64,000 nucleotides of DNA. It comes from Chitinilyticum piscinae (GTDB lineage Bacteria > Pseudomonadota > Gammaproteobacteria > Burkholderiales > Chitinibacteraceae). How positions within the stretch are numbered: the stretch's first letter is position 1; every line of letters starts with the position of its first letter. This document shows positions 30,445 to 38,132 of the stretch, piece by piece. The translations under genes were made by a program, and so were the position numbers. The DNA lies in contig NZ_JADFUA010000012.1 of NCBI RefSeq assembly GCF_015223195.1, forward strand, positions 1-64,000. The letters run 5' to 3'. The notes under the pieces are model-generated. The model worked only from the letters and a program-made list of their open reading frames with translations, had not been told where the DNA came from and searched no databases.

Positions 30445-31800
30445 TCACCATACATATTCCTCCGCCAGCAGCGCCGGCTGCTCCTGCGCCACCTTCAGCA
30501 TGAGCTCGCCAAACAGCGTGTTCGCCCAGGCAAACCAGGCGCGGGTGAAGTCAGAGGGATCGTCCGGCATAAAGGACTCATGCATCAGCCCGCTGCCGCC
30601 GTCGCTGTTTACCAGCATCGCCAGGCACTCGCCGATTTCGGCTGCATCGCGGCTGGTCAGCGCGCGCAGGATGATGCTCATCGGCCAGATGCGCGGCGTG
30701 AGCGTGTGCGGGCTGCCGATGCCGCTGATGCGCCCGTCGCTGCTGCGGAAGTGCCAGGGGTTCGAACCGGAGAGCACAAAACGGCGGGTATTGGCATAGA
30801 CCTCTTCATTTTCTAGGCATACACCCAGATACGGTAGCGATAACAGGCTGGGCACATTCGCGTCGTCCATCAGCAGTGCATTGCCAAAGCCGTCGACCTC
30901 GTAGGCCCAGATGCGGCCGTATTCCGGGTGGGTGACGATGGCGTGCGCCTGCAGCGCCGCATCCACCTCGTCGGCCAGTGCGCGGCTGCGGGCTGCCAGT
31001 GGGTGGCCGGGGTAATGCTGGTCGAGCAAGTCAGCGAGCTGGCGCAGACTGACCACGGCAAAGTGGTTCGATGGCACCAGAAAGCCGAACACGCAGGCAT
31101 CATCAGAAGGCCGGAACATCGACGCGATCAGGCCGACGGGCTTGAGCGGGTTGCCCCAGCCATTGCACGGCAGCGTGTCCGATTGCCAGGCCGTGGTGCG
31201 CGCAAAGCGGTAGGGGCCGGGGCCGGTTTTGCGTTGCTGCTCGATCATTGTATTGACTGCCAGCTCCATCGCGGCCAGCCAGCCCTGATCGAAAACATCC
31301 GCATCGAACACGCCCGAGTCGCGTGTTGCCTGCCAGTAGCCGTGCGCGAGGCGGATGGCGTAGCACAGCGAATCCAGCTCCCACTTGCGCTCGTGTAGTT
31401 CGGGCTTCATCTCGGTGTGGTCCGTCTTCCACTCGCTGTCACCGGGGCCGTCGTTGAAGGCATTGGCGTACGGGTCGATCAGGATGCAGTGCGTCTGCCG
31501 GCGCACGAGGCCAGCGATCATGCGTGCGAGTGCCGCGTCATCCGCCGCCAGCGGCAGGTAGGGCCAAACTTGAGCGGTGCTGTCGCGCAACCACAGCGCG
31601 TGGATGTCGCCGGTGATCACAAAGGTATCCGGCCGGCCTTGTTCGTCGTCGCGGTGGAACACGGTGGTATCGAGCGTGTTCGGATAGCAGTTGGCAAACA
31701 GGGTACGCAGCTTCGCATCCGTGATGCGTGCAGACACCGTGGCAATGGTCGCCTCGACGGCGATGGACTGGAAGCGCGGTGTAGCGGGGCGCTGGTTCAT
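30445..31800 (-). CDS. Glycoside hydrolase family 125 exo-alpha-1,6-mannosidase
   Basis: A 451-residue metal-independent mannosidase. Family landmarks: ITGDIHALWLRDSTAQVWPY near the N-terminus (substrate-binding Arg/Asp), LIDPYANAFND, KWELDSLCYAIRLA with acidic catalytic candidates, SMFRPSDDA, and SLLSLPYLGV. No signal peptide, so it acts in the cytoplasm on imported oligosaccharides. The start overlaps the upstream glycosidase stop by 4 bases (ATGA). GH125 enzymes trim alpha-1,6-mannosides of the kind found in N-glycan cores and fungal or yeast mannan. Confidence 0.9.
   Translation of the reverse strand: MNQRPATPRFQSIAVEATIATVSARITDAKLRTLFANCYPNTLDTTVFHRDDEQGRPDTFVITGDIHALWLRDSTAQVWPYLPLAADDAALARMIAGLVRRQTHCILIDPYANAFNDGPGDSEWKTDHTEMKPELHERKWELDSLCYAIRLAHGYWQATRDSGVFDADVFDQGWLAAMELAVNTMIEQQRKTGPGPYRFARTTAWQSDTLPCNGWGNPLKPVGLIASMFRPSDDACVFGFLVPSNHFAVVSLRQLADLLDQHYPGHPLAARSRALADEVDAALQAHAIVTHPEYGRIWAYEVDGFGNALLMDDANVPSLLSLPYLGVCLENEEVYANTRRFVLSGSNPWHFRSSDGRISGIGSPHTLTPRIWPMSIILRALTSRDAAEIGECLAMLVNSDGGSGLMHESFMPDDPSDFTRAWFAWANTLFGELMLKVAQEQPALLAEEYVW
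30786..30844. repeat. Degenerate bipartite element inside the GH125 gene
   Basis: GGGTAT at 30786-30791 and ATACGG at unit positions 44-49; the +53 hexamer is GATAAC. On the coding (minus) strand the patch uses TTA, CTA (twice) and GTA within a GC-rich gene, over the conserved SLPYLG segment. Confidence 0.35.
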
Positions 31801-34800
31801 CGCACTACCTCCACCGCATGGTTGCGCAGGCTGGCGACAACCGCTCCCTTGCTATCGGTCAGCCACAGTTGTGCGCGGCCGGCGGCGAGCTGCGTTTGAT
31901 AGTGCCGGCCACTGCGCGGGTCGCTGAACTGCAGCAGCTGGTCGCGGCTGGTTTCGCTGATCGCGATCCACAGCGTGTGGCCGGCGAAATGCTGCGCGTG
32001 CAGGAAGACGCCCATCGGCGCTTCGCCCTGCCAGATGAAGTCGGCGGTGAGATTGGCGGCATGCAGCGCTTCGCGGTACAGCGTGTTCAAGGCTGCAGGA
32101 TTGGCGTTCAGCTCTAGCGGCAGCGGGTGCCACAGGATCTGGCCACGGCGTCCTTGGCCGAAGGGGATGCGCTGCAGCTGTGCGCTGTCGCCACTTGCGG
32201 CGACGCCGGTTTCGATGCGGGCAATGGCTTCACCGGCAAAGGTGGCGCGCTGTACGGTCCCACCGATCTCGCACGGCTCTTCGCGGCTGAGGTTGCGGAT
32301 GCTGGCTTGGTCAAACGGCGCGCGCTCGGTGGCATTGAAATAGCGGTCGAGCGTCGCCGGGCCGGTCAGCAAGAGCGTCACCGGATGCGTAGCGAGCAAG
32401 GCCTTGACCTGCTCCCAGCAGCCATCGTCCAGATTGAACGGGCAGGGCAGGAGCAGCAGTTGCGGCGGCGCGCTCATCAGGCTGGAGAGGTCATGGTCAG
32501 AAACCGCCTGCAGGTTCACGCCCAGTTCGAAGCCGAACTGGCGAACCAGCGCTTGCGTTGCATCCAGTGTGGTGCGGCGGTTGCTGTAGTCGTTGGCGAA
32601 CGGGTATACAACAGCAGCCTTTGGCAGTTCTCGGTTATGGAGCAATACCCCAACCTTGCCAAAAAATTCGCCAAACGCGGCGGTGATCTCGGCCTCGGGT
32701 TTCTGCGAGCCGTCGGCGCGGCAGGCGCCGATGTGCGACTCGTTGATATTGTCCATGTGGTAGTTGATGTTCCAGATCCAGTGCACCGCGCCGGCGTTGC
32801 CGTAGGCGTAGGAGTACGCGTATTTGCGCTCCAGCAGTTGCATCAGCTCGGCTTCACTGCGGCGCGAGCGGCCATTCGGGCGCTCGACGTGCATGATGCC
32901 GGTTTCCTGCACCAGATTCGGCTTGTGCGGCGTCTTGCTGAACAGGCTGTCCCAGCCCAGCGCGTCGTTCAGCCACCAGCTGTGCACGGTGGTGTAATCG
33001 ACCGCATCGGCATAAAAGAAGGCATGCGGGCGCTGCTGGCCGAGCGCCTCGTCCTGGCCCACGCACACCAGCACATCGGGAACCAGCTCGCGGATACTGG
33101 CGGCCAGATCGGCGGCCCAGTCGCGGTGTGCGTTTTGCGTGAACAGCGCGTAATCGAGCCAGAGGCCGTGCTGCTTCGGGGCGATTTCGGTGGTGTTGAA
33201 GCCGATTTTCTCCGGCTGCGGCGGGCGGATGGCGGAAAAGTCCGGCAGTTTGGCCGGGCTCATGTCCCAGGCGGCCTGCCAGTGCGCAATGTCCGGATTG
33301 CGCGCGCGCAGCCAGTCGCGGAAAGCCTGGTTTTCGTGCTTGTCGTGCAGCGTGCGCGGGCCGACGAAAATGCGCTCGGGGTCAAACAGCGACGGCTCGT
33401 TGATCAGATCCCAGTGCACGCGTTTGGTATCGGTGTGGCGCGCCACCACGCTGCGGATGAAGCGCTTCTGCGCAGCACGGCTGCGCGGATCGAGGTAAGG
33501 GTTGCTGCCTTCCCAGGCCTCCGGCGTGAAGGCGAAGAAGGTGAAACAGCACTCCAGGTCATGGCTGGCGCAGGTAAGGATAAAGGCGTCGATCGCGCGC
33601 AGCAGCGCCTCGCTGGCATGGCCGTCGACAAACATCAGTTGCCGCCATGCGCTCCAGATGCCGGTGCGCAGATAATTGACGCCCATGCCGGCCAGTGTCG
33701 CCATGTCGGCATCCCACATCGCCACATTGGGCAGCTGCAGGAATTTGCGGTGCACATCACTCGCCATATAGGTCATGCCGACCACCGGCATTACCTGGCC
33801 ATCGCGCTCGAAATAATCGCGCCCGGCCTTTAGTCGCGTGCCGCGCGCCAGCAGCTCGGCGTCACGCCCCCAGAAGCCCTGTTCCAGTTTGATGATTTCC
33901 CCGGCGTCGCTGGTGAGTGTTGCACTGATTGCATAGCGGCCGGCGCGGATCGGGTAGGGCAGGGTAAAGCGTTTCGAGATCGGGCCATCCTGCAGGGTAT
34001 CGAGCTGCAGCTCTCGTTCATCAAGGGCTTCAAGGCCATACGTGGTGGTAATTCGTGCTGTCCAGCGCTGGCCGCGGGTGGCGCCGAGCGCCTCGCCCTG
34101 CAGCGTCAGCGTGGCAACTTCGCCGGGCTCGTAGCAGGCAAAATCGGGCTTCAGCCACCACTCGGTCACGCCATGCGCGGCGTACTTGGTCAGGGTGTCG
34201 AGCATGGCCATGCCGCCGTTCTGCCAGAAGGCCGCGCCAGGCTCGACAGTCACGAATAGTTGCCGCGATCCGGCCATAGCACCGCGCAGGCGCTCGATCA
34301 TCACCACCGGGCTGGCAATCGCATGGCCTTGGGCGTTGAGCACGCTGGCCAGCGGAACAATCCGCGCATCCATCGGCCCGGCCGAGCCGGAATCCAGCGG
34401 CTGATCCTTATCCTTGGTCGGCATCAGCACGAAGCCGTCGGTCGCGGCTTGCGTCGACAGGCAGGCTAGCTGGCCATCCAGCCAGGGGGGCAGGGCGGAT
34501 GATTTCAGCTGTGTTGCCGCGCCGCAATCGACATGCTGGATTTCGTGGATGTCGAGATCGCGGAACAGTGCGGCCTGCGCTGTGGTCTGCCCATGCTCAT
34601 CGACTGGCTGCCCGAATGGCGTGCGCCCGAGGCTGACAAGGTTGCCGCCTTGCGCCAGAAACTGCTTCAGTGCCGGCCAGGCGGCGCGGGGAAAAGCGCT
34701 GCCGTAAAGGTGCACATACACGCTGCCGGCTTTGGCCTGAGTCAGTGCTGTGGCCAGTTGCCTGACATTCAGGGCTTGCCACTGGTCTGGCAGCGTGTCG

Positions 34801-34853
34801 GGCAGTGGATGCGGGGCAGGGAAGGCCGGGTCGAGCAGGGCGTAGATGGTCAT
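31797..34853 (-). CDS. Large clan GH-A glycoside hydrolase (beta-mannosidase or beta-galactosidase-like)
   Basis: A 1018-residue cytoplasmic enzyme that I cannot place in one GH family. It has an N-terminal Rossmann-like region (about 1-230), a beta-sandwich stretch (about 235-330), a TIM barrel (about 345-700), then a GH42-trimer-like domain and a small C-terminal sandwich. The clan GH-A pair is clear: Glu486 in DLINEPSLF as acid/base and Glu650 in LVQETGIM as nucleophile, 164 residues apart. It starts the operon and overlaps GH125 by 4 bases. By context it should act on the mannoside that GH125 also trims. Confidence 0.8.
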   Translation of the reverse strand: MTIYALLDPAFPAPHPLPDTLPDQWQALNVRQLATALTQAKAGSVYVHLYGSAFPRAAWPALKQFLAQGGNLVSLGRTPFGQPVDEHGQTTAQAALFRDLDIHEIQHVDCGAATQLKSSALPPWLDGQLACLSTQAATDGFVLMPTKDKDQPLDSGSAGPMDARIVPLASVLNAQGHAIASPVVMIERLRGAMAGSRQLFVTVEPGAAFWQNGGMAMLDTLTKYAAHGVTEWWLKPDFACYEPGEVATLTLQGEALGATRGQRWTARITTTYGLEALDERELQLDTLQDGPISKRFTLPYPIRAGRYAISATLTSDAGEIIKLEQGFWGRDAELLARGTRLKAGRDYFERDGQVMPVVGMTYMASDVHRKFLQLPNVAMWDADMATLAGMGVNYLRTGIWSAWRQLMFVDGHASEALLRAIDAFILTCASHDLECCFTFFAFTPEAWEGSNPYLDPRSRAAQKRFIRSVVARHTDTKRVHWDLINEPSLFDPERIFVGPRTLHDKHENQAFRDWLRARNPDIAHWQAAWDMSPAKLPDFSAIRPPQPEKIGFNTTEIAPKQHGLWLDYALFTQNAHRDWAADLAASIRELVPDVLVCVGQDEALGQQRPHAFFYADAVDYTTVHSWWLNDALGWDSLFSKTPHKPNLVQETGIMHVERPNGRSRRSEAELMQLLERKYAYSYAYGNAGAVHWIWNINYHMDNINESHIGACRADGSQKPEAEITAAFGEFFGKVGVLLHNRELPKAAVVYPFANDYSNRRTTLDATQALVRQFGFELGVNLQAVSDHDLSSLMSAPPQLLLLPCPFNLDDGCWEQVKALLATHPVTLLLTGPATLDRYFNATERAPFDQASIRNLSREEPCEIGGTVQRATFAGEAIARIETGVAASGDSAQLQRIPFGQGRRGQILWHPLPLELNANPAALNTLYREALHAANLTADFIWQGEAPMGVFLHAQHFAGHTLWIAISETSRDQLLQFSDPRSGRHYQTQLAAGRAQLWLTDSKGAVVASLRNHAVEVVR
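32602..32650. repeat. Bipartite GGGTAT/ATACCC element, 49 bp, inside the GH-A gene
   Basis: GGGTAT at 32602-32607 and ATACCC at 32645-32650, exact 49-bp span. It has AGCC at unit positions 15-18 (AACC when read from the other strand). The overlapping codons on the minus strand include GTA (twice), TTG, CGA and CCA, a visible break from the surrounding G/C-ending codons. Confidence 0.6.
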
Positions 34854-34854
34854 G

Positions 34855-34912
34855 GCAGCAATCCGTGGAAGTGGTGTTTAGTTTATTTGTTAAATAACTA
34901 AACGATTGCTGC
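34855..34912 (-). promoter_or_regulatory. Nested inverted repeat (candidate operator) upstream of the mannoside operon
   Basis: An outer pair GCAGCAATC (34855-34863) / GATTGCTGC (34904-34912) encloses an inner near-palindrome GTTTAGTTTATTT (34876-34888) / AAATAACTAAAC (34892-34903) with a GTT centre. The inner arms differ by one inserted T. The ATG of the first gene (34853) is one base from the outer arm. This fits a repressor operator, perhaps for the LacI protein, or an mRNA hairpin that hides the start site. No strong ribosome site is visible. Confidence 0.6.
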
Positions 34913-34978
34913 ATTGTGGACTGCGCTTGCGGCGAGTTCAAGGTGCGTGCTGCGAATGGCAAGCCGTGAAAAATAACA

Positions 34979-34997
34979 ACCCCGCACAGGGCGGGGT
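34979..34997 (-). terminator. Terminator of lolA-rarA
   Basis: ACCCCGC / GCGGGGT, 7-bp stem and 5-base loop. On the minus strand a T-rich tail (TTGTTATTTTTC) follows. It sits just beyond the rarA stop. Confidence 0.85.
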
Positions 34998-35004
34998 CGG
35001 GAGT

Positions 35005-36330
35005 TCAGGATTTGCCGTGTTCAGTGAGCCAGAGGGCATCAAGCTCGGACAGGTGCCGCAGTTTCTCGGCGATTTTCCCTTCCAGTCCGCGCGGGGTCGG
35101 CTCGTAAAAACGTGTGCCTTCAAGTCCTTCGGGCAGGTAGGTTTCGCCGGCGGCATAGGCTTCCGGCTCGTCGTGTGCGTAGCGATAGAGTTTGCCGTAG
35201 CCGAGTTCCTTCATCAGCCGCGTTGGCGCATTGCGCAGGTGCTCGGGCACCGGGCGCGATTTGTCCTTGCCGACCAGCCCCATCGCCTGCTTGTGTGCCA
35301 TGTAGCCGGCATTGGATTTGGGGGCGACGGCCAGATAGATCACCGCCTGCGCCAGCGCCAGCTCGCCCTCGGGACTGCCCAGACGCTCATAGGTGGTCGC
35401 CGCGTCGTTGCAGAGCTGCATTGCGCGCGGATCGGCCAGACCGATGTCTTCCCAGGCCATGCGCACGATGCGGCGTGCGAGGTAGCGTGCGTCAGCCCCG
35501 CCGTCGATCATGCGGCAAAACCAGTACAGTGCGGCATCGGGGTTTGAACCGCGCACCGATTTGTGCAACGCGGAGATCTGGTCGTAGAAATTGTCACCGC
35601 CCTTGTCGAAGCGGCGGTTGTTCAGCGACAGTGCTTCATTGAGAAATGCGGCGTCGAGCTCGTTGCGGCTGCTGGCCCGGGCGGCATTGGCGGCCTGCTC
35701 GACCAGATTGAGCAGCCGGCGTGCGTCGCCGTCGGCCAGACCGATCAGTGAGGCGATGCCGTCGTCGGTGAAGGCCAGCTCCGGATAGTGGCGTTCGAGC
35801 GCACGTGCGACCAGCAGGCCGAGCGAGGCATCGTCCAGTGCCTTCAGCACATAGACCTGCGCGCGTGACAGCAGCGCGGCGTTGACTTCGAAGGAGGGGT
35901 TCTCAGTCGTGGCGCCGATGAAGGTGACCAGCCCGGATTCGACGTAGGGCAGGAAGGCATCCTGCTGGGCCTTGTTGAAACGGTGGACTTCGTCGACAAA
36001 CAGCATGGTGCGCAAACCGCGCTGGCGATTCATCTCCGCCTCGTCCATCGCGGCGCGGATGTCCTTCACGCCGGAAAACACGGCGGACAGGGCCAGCATC
36101 TCGCAGCCAAAAGCGCGAGCCAGCAGGCGCGCCAGAGTGGTCTTGCCTACGCCGGGCGGCCCCCACAGCAGCATGGAGTGCGGCTGGCCGGCTGCCAGCG
36201 CAAGCGCCAGCGGCTTGCCGCTGCCGAGCAGGTGATCCTGGCCGACCACGTCGCCAATGACCTGCGGGCGCAGCAGTTCGGCCAGGGGCTGATGTGCGGG
36301 CGGTGTGCTGCTGAAGAGGTCTTTACTCAC
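35005..36330 (-). CDS. rarA: Replication-associated recombination ATPase RarA
   Basis: AAA+ ATPase related to clamp loaders that acts at stalled forks. The 441-residue protein has LAELLRPQVIGDVVGQDHLL at the N-terminus, Walker A GPPGVGKTT, Walker B MLFVDEVHRFNKAQQDA, sensor 1 FIGATTENPSFEV, and the C-terminal tetramerisation region with DPRAMQLCNDA and RYAHDEPEAY. Complete. Its start overlaps the lolA stop by 8 bases, the usual lolA-rarA arrangement. Confidence 0.95.
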   Translation of the reverse strand: MSKDLFSSTPPAHQPLAELLRPQVIGDVVGQDHLLGSGKPLALALAAGQPHSMLLWGPPGVGKTTLARLLARAFGCEMLALSAVFSGVKDIRAAMDEAEMNRQRGLRTMLFVDEVHRFNKAQQDAFLPYVESGLVTFIGATTENPSFEVNAALLSRAQVYVLKALDDASLGLLVARALERHYPELAFTDDGIASLIGLADGDARRLLNLVEQAANAARASSRNELDAAFLNEALSLNNRRFDKGGDNFYDQISALHKSVRGSNPDAALYWFCRMIDGGADARYLARRIVRMAWEDIGLADPRAMQLCNDAATTYERLGSPEGELALAQAVIYLAVAPKSNAGYMAHKQAMGLVGKDKSRPVPEHLRNAPTRLMKELGYGKLYRYAHDEPEAYAAGETYLPEGLEGTRFYEPTPRGLEGKIAEKLRHLSELDALWLTEHGKS

Positions 36331-36940
36331 GGATCACGTCGGCGCCAGCCGGGATGGTGAAATTGAATACGTCGGCGGCGAGTTTGGGGTTGCGCTCGAG
36401 CTTGTCGAACTGGATGCGGGTGGTCTGGTTGAAGTGGTCGTCCAGCTCCATCGCCTTGACGCCCGCCTTGTCGAGTCCGATGCGTGCACGCTCGAAGCTC
36501 TGGTCTGGCTGCTTCGGGGTCAGCTCGACCCACTGCAGCTGGTCTTTCTCTGGTAGCTCTTTCAGCGTGTAGCGGCTGGCCAGATCGGCCTGGCCGGCGA
36601 GCAGTGCGGCCGGGCTTGCATCAAGCAGCTTGCCTTGTGGTTTGATCGTGACCTGCATGAGGTCAGCGTCGAATAGCGTGACCTGCTTGCCGTCGCCAAG
36701 CAACAGTTGCTGGTAGGGCTTGAGGTATTCCCAGCGGAACTTGCCCGGCTTGGCGATCACGAGAGTGCCGCTGGAGCGCTGGACTTTGCCGGAGCGCTGG
36801 GTGACGACTTGCTGAAATTCGCCGCGCAGCGACTGGGTATCAGCCAGGTAGCGCTGCAGATCGGCGCTGGGGCCTGCACAAACGGTCCCACTGAGCAGGC
36901 AGAGGAATGCGGAGGTTCTGAAGATGAGAGCTTTGAGCAT
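36323..36940 (-). CDS. lolA: Outer-membrane lipoprotein carrier protein LolA
   Basis: Periplasmic chaperone that ferries lipoproteins to LolB. The 205-residue precursor has a Sec signal (MLKALIFRTSAFLCLLSGTVCA, cleaved near residue 22). The mature part has the SLRGEFQQ opening, KPGKFRWEYLKPYQQLLLGDGKQV, and a C-terminal FNFTIPAGADVI typical of LolA. The start at 36940 fits the signal peptide. It overlaps rarA and would be transcribed first. Confidence 0.93.
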   Translation of the reverse strand: MLKALIFRTSAFLCLLSGTVCAGPSADLQRYLADTQSLRGEFQQVVTQRSGKVQRSSGTLVIAKPGKFRWEYLKPYQQLLLGDGKQVTLFDADLMQVTIKPQGKLLDASPAALLAGQADLASRYTLKELPEKDQLQWVELTPKQPDQSFERARIGLDKAGVKAMELDDHFNQTTRIQFDKLERNPKLAADVFNFTIPAGADVIRE

Positions 36941-37026
36941 GCTGTCTGAGTGACTGTTGCAAATAGTGCCAGTGTAACTGATGCCGGCGCTGCAAACTGT
37001 GCGCAATGCACGAGATGGGGGCAAAG

Positions 37027-37053
37027 AAAAAGCCCCGCAGTGCGGGGCTTTTT
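37027..37053 (-). terminator. Terminator of the ompA-like gene
   Basis: AAAAAGCCCCGC / GCGGGGCTTTTT, perfect 12-bp stem with an AGT loop, directly past the stop codon on the minus strand. Confidence 0.9.
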
Positions 37054-37068
37054 CACAGGGACTGACGA

Positions 37069-37761
37069 TTACTTGGTTTCAGTAATGGTCTGGGTACCCT
37101 TGACTTCGATTTCTACGCGGCGATCCGGAGCCAGGCATTCAACCAGCTTGGCGCGGGTCTTCTTGCTGTCCTTGATCGAGTTGCAGGTGTCGCCGGTTAC
37201 CGGGTTGGCTTCGCCACGACCTTCAACAGTCATCTTGTCAGCCGGCGCGCCCTTGGCTACCAGGTAGTCACGTACAGTGTTGGCACGCTTTTCGGACAGG
37301 GCTTGGTTGTACTTGTCGGAACCGATGCGGTCGGTGTAGCCAACTACAACGGCTGCGCCGTCCTTGGTGCCAGCCATGCCCTTGACTTCTTCAACCAGCT
37401 TGTCCAGTGCGTCCTTGCCGGCCGGCTTCAGGGTCGACTTGTTGAAGTCGAACAGAACATCAGACTTCAGCACGAATTTCTTGGAAGTAACTACGGTTTC
37501 CGGTTGCTTGACTTCCGGTTTCTTTTCTTCAACCTTGGCGGCTACCGGTTCAACCCAGCCCGGGCAGCCCTTGACGACCTTGTCCTTGCTCCAGGAGCCG
37601 GTCTGCCAGCATTCGCCGATGCCGTTCTTCACCACGCCTTCCGGGTTGGCGGCACTAACGTTGGTGGAGTTGGTTACATAAGCTTCAGTGGCAGCAGCGG
37701 CAGTGCCGGCGGCACCGAAAGCAGCGACCAGAGCCAGAGTGGTGAGGGTTTGCTTCAGCAT
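37069..37761 (-). CDS. OmpA-family outer-membrane/peptidoglycan-binding protein
   Basis: A 230-residue precursor: signal peptide (about 1-24, ending GTAAAA), a short N-terminal region with one Cys pair, a Lys/Glu/Pro-rich linker (about 82-100), and a C-terminal OmpA domain (about 105-225) with [43 protein letters not shown] and DRRVEIEV. The peptidoglycan-binding Asp and Arg are present. There is no beta-barrel, so it resembles neisserial RmpM/class 4 proteins. GGAGAAAA precedes the ATG; codon use suggests high expression. Confidence 0.9.
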   Translation of the reverse strand: MLKQTLTTLALVAAFGAAGTAAAATEAYVTNSTNVSAANPEGVVKNGIGECWQTGSWSKDKVVKGCPGWVEPVAAKVEEKKPEVKQPETVVTSKKFVLKSDVLFDFNKSTLKPAGKDALDKLVEEVKGMAGTKDGAAVVVGYTDRIGSDKYNQALSEKRANTVRDYLVAKGAPADKMTVEGRGEANPVTGDTCNSIKDSKKTRAKLVECLAPDRRVEIEVKGTQTITETK

Positions 37762-38132
37762 GTCAGATTTTCTCCATGATGTATTTGATGTGTAGTCACG
37801 TGGATGTACTGGGTAAGAGAATTGCGGATTGCTTCCGTGATTCAGCATGCCCACGTCATACGTCTACCAATATCACACACTACGCATTGTAGCCACGTTA
37901 CACGCGGTAAGCAAAGGCAATCTGTGTGAAAGATGTCGCTTTTACCCTTGGTTTGCTGCCCCTCGGGCTGGTCATGCTAGAATCGCAGTGCGACTCGCGC
38001 TTTTTCCATATGCATATTCTGCCCTCAGGGCGGCAGCTTGAAAACGTGAATTCCGCACATTCGGGCTGCAGCTTTATTTTACCCAGCCTTGCTTTTTGAT
38101 ATAGCAGGATTACTGCAATCTCTCTACCGCCA
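37762..38132. other. Intergenic region between ompA-like gene and gyrA
   Basis: 371 bases without a gene. It must hold the promoters of both divergent genes. I see an extended -10 for gyrA and no repeats or extra open frames worth reporting. Confidence 0.5.
37975..37983 (+). promoter_or_regulatory. Candidate extended -10 promoter of gyrA
   Basis: TGCTAGAAT (TG at 37975-37976, TAGAAT at 37978-37983), about 150 bases upstream of gyrA. The -35 is weak (TTGCTG with a 19-bp spacer). Confidence 0.4.
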
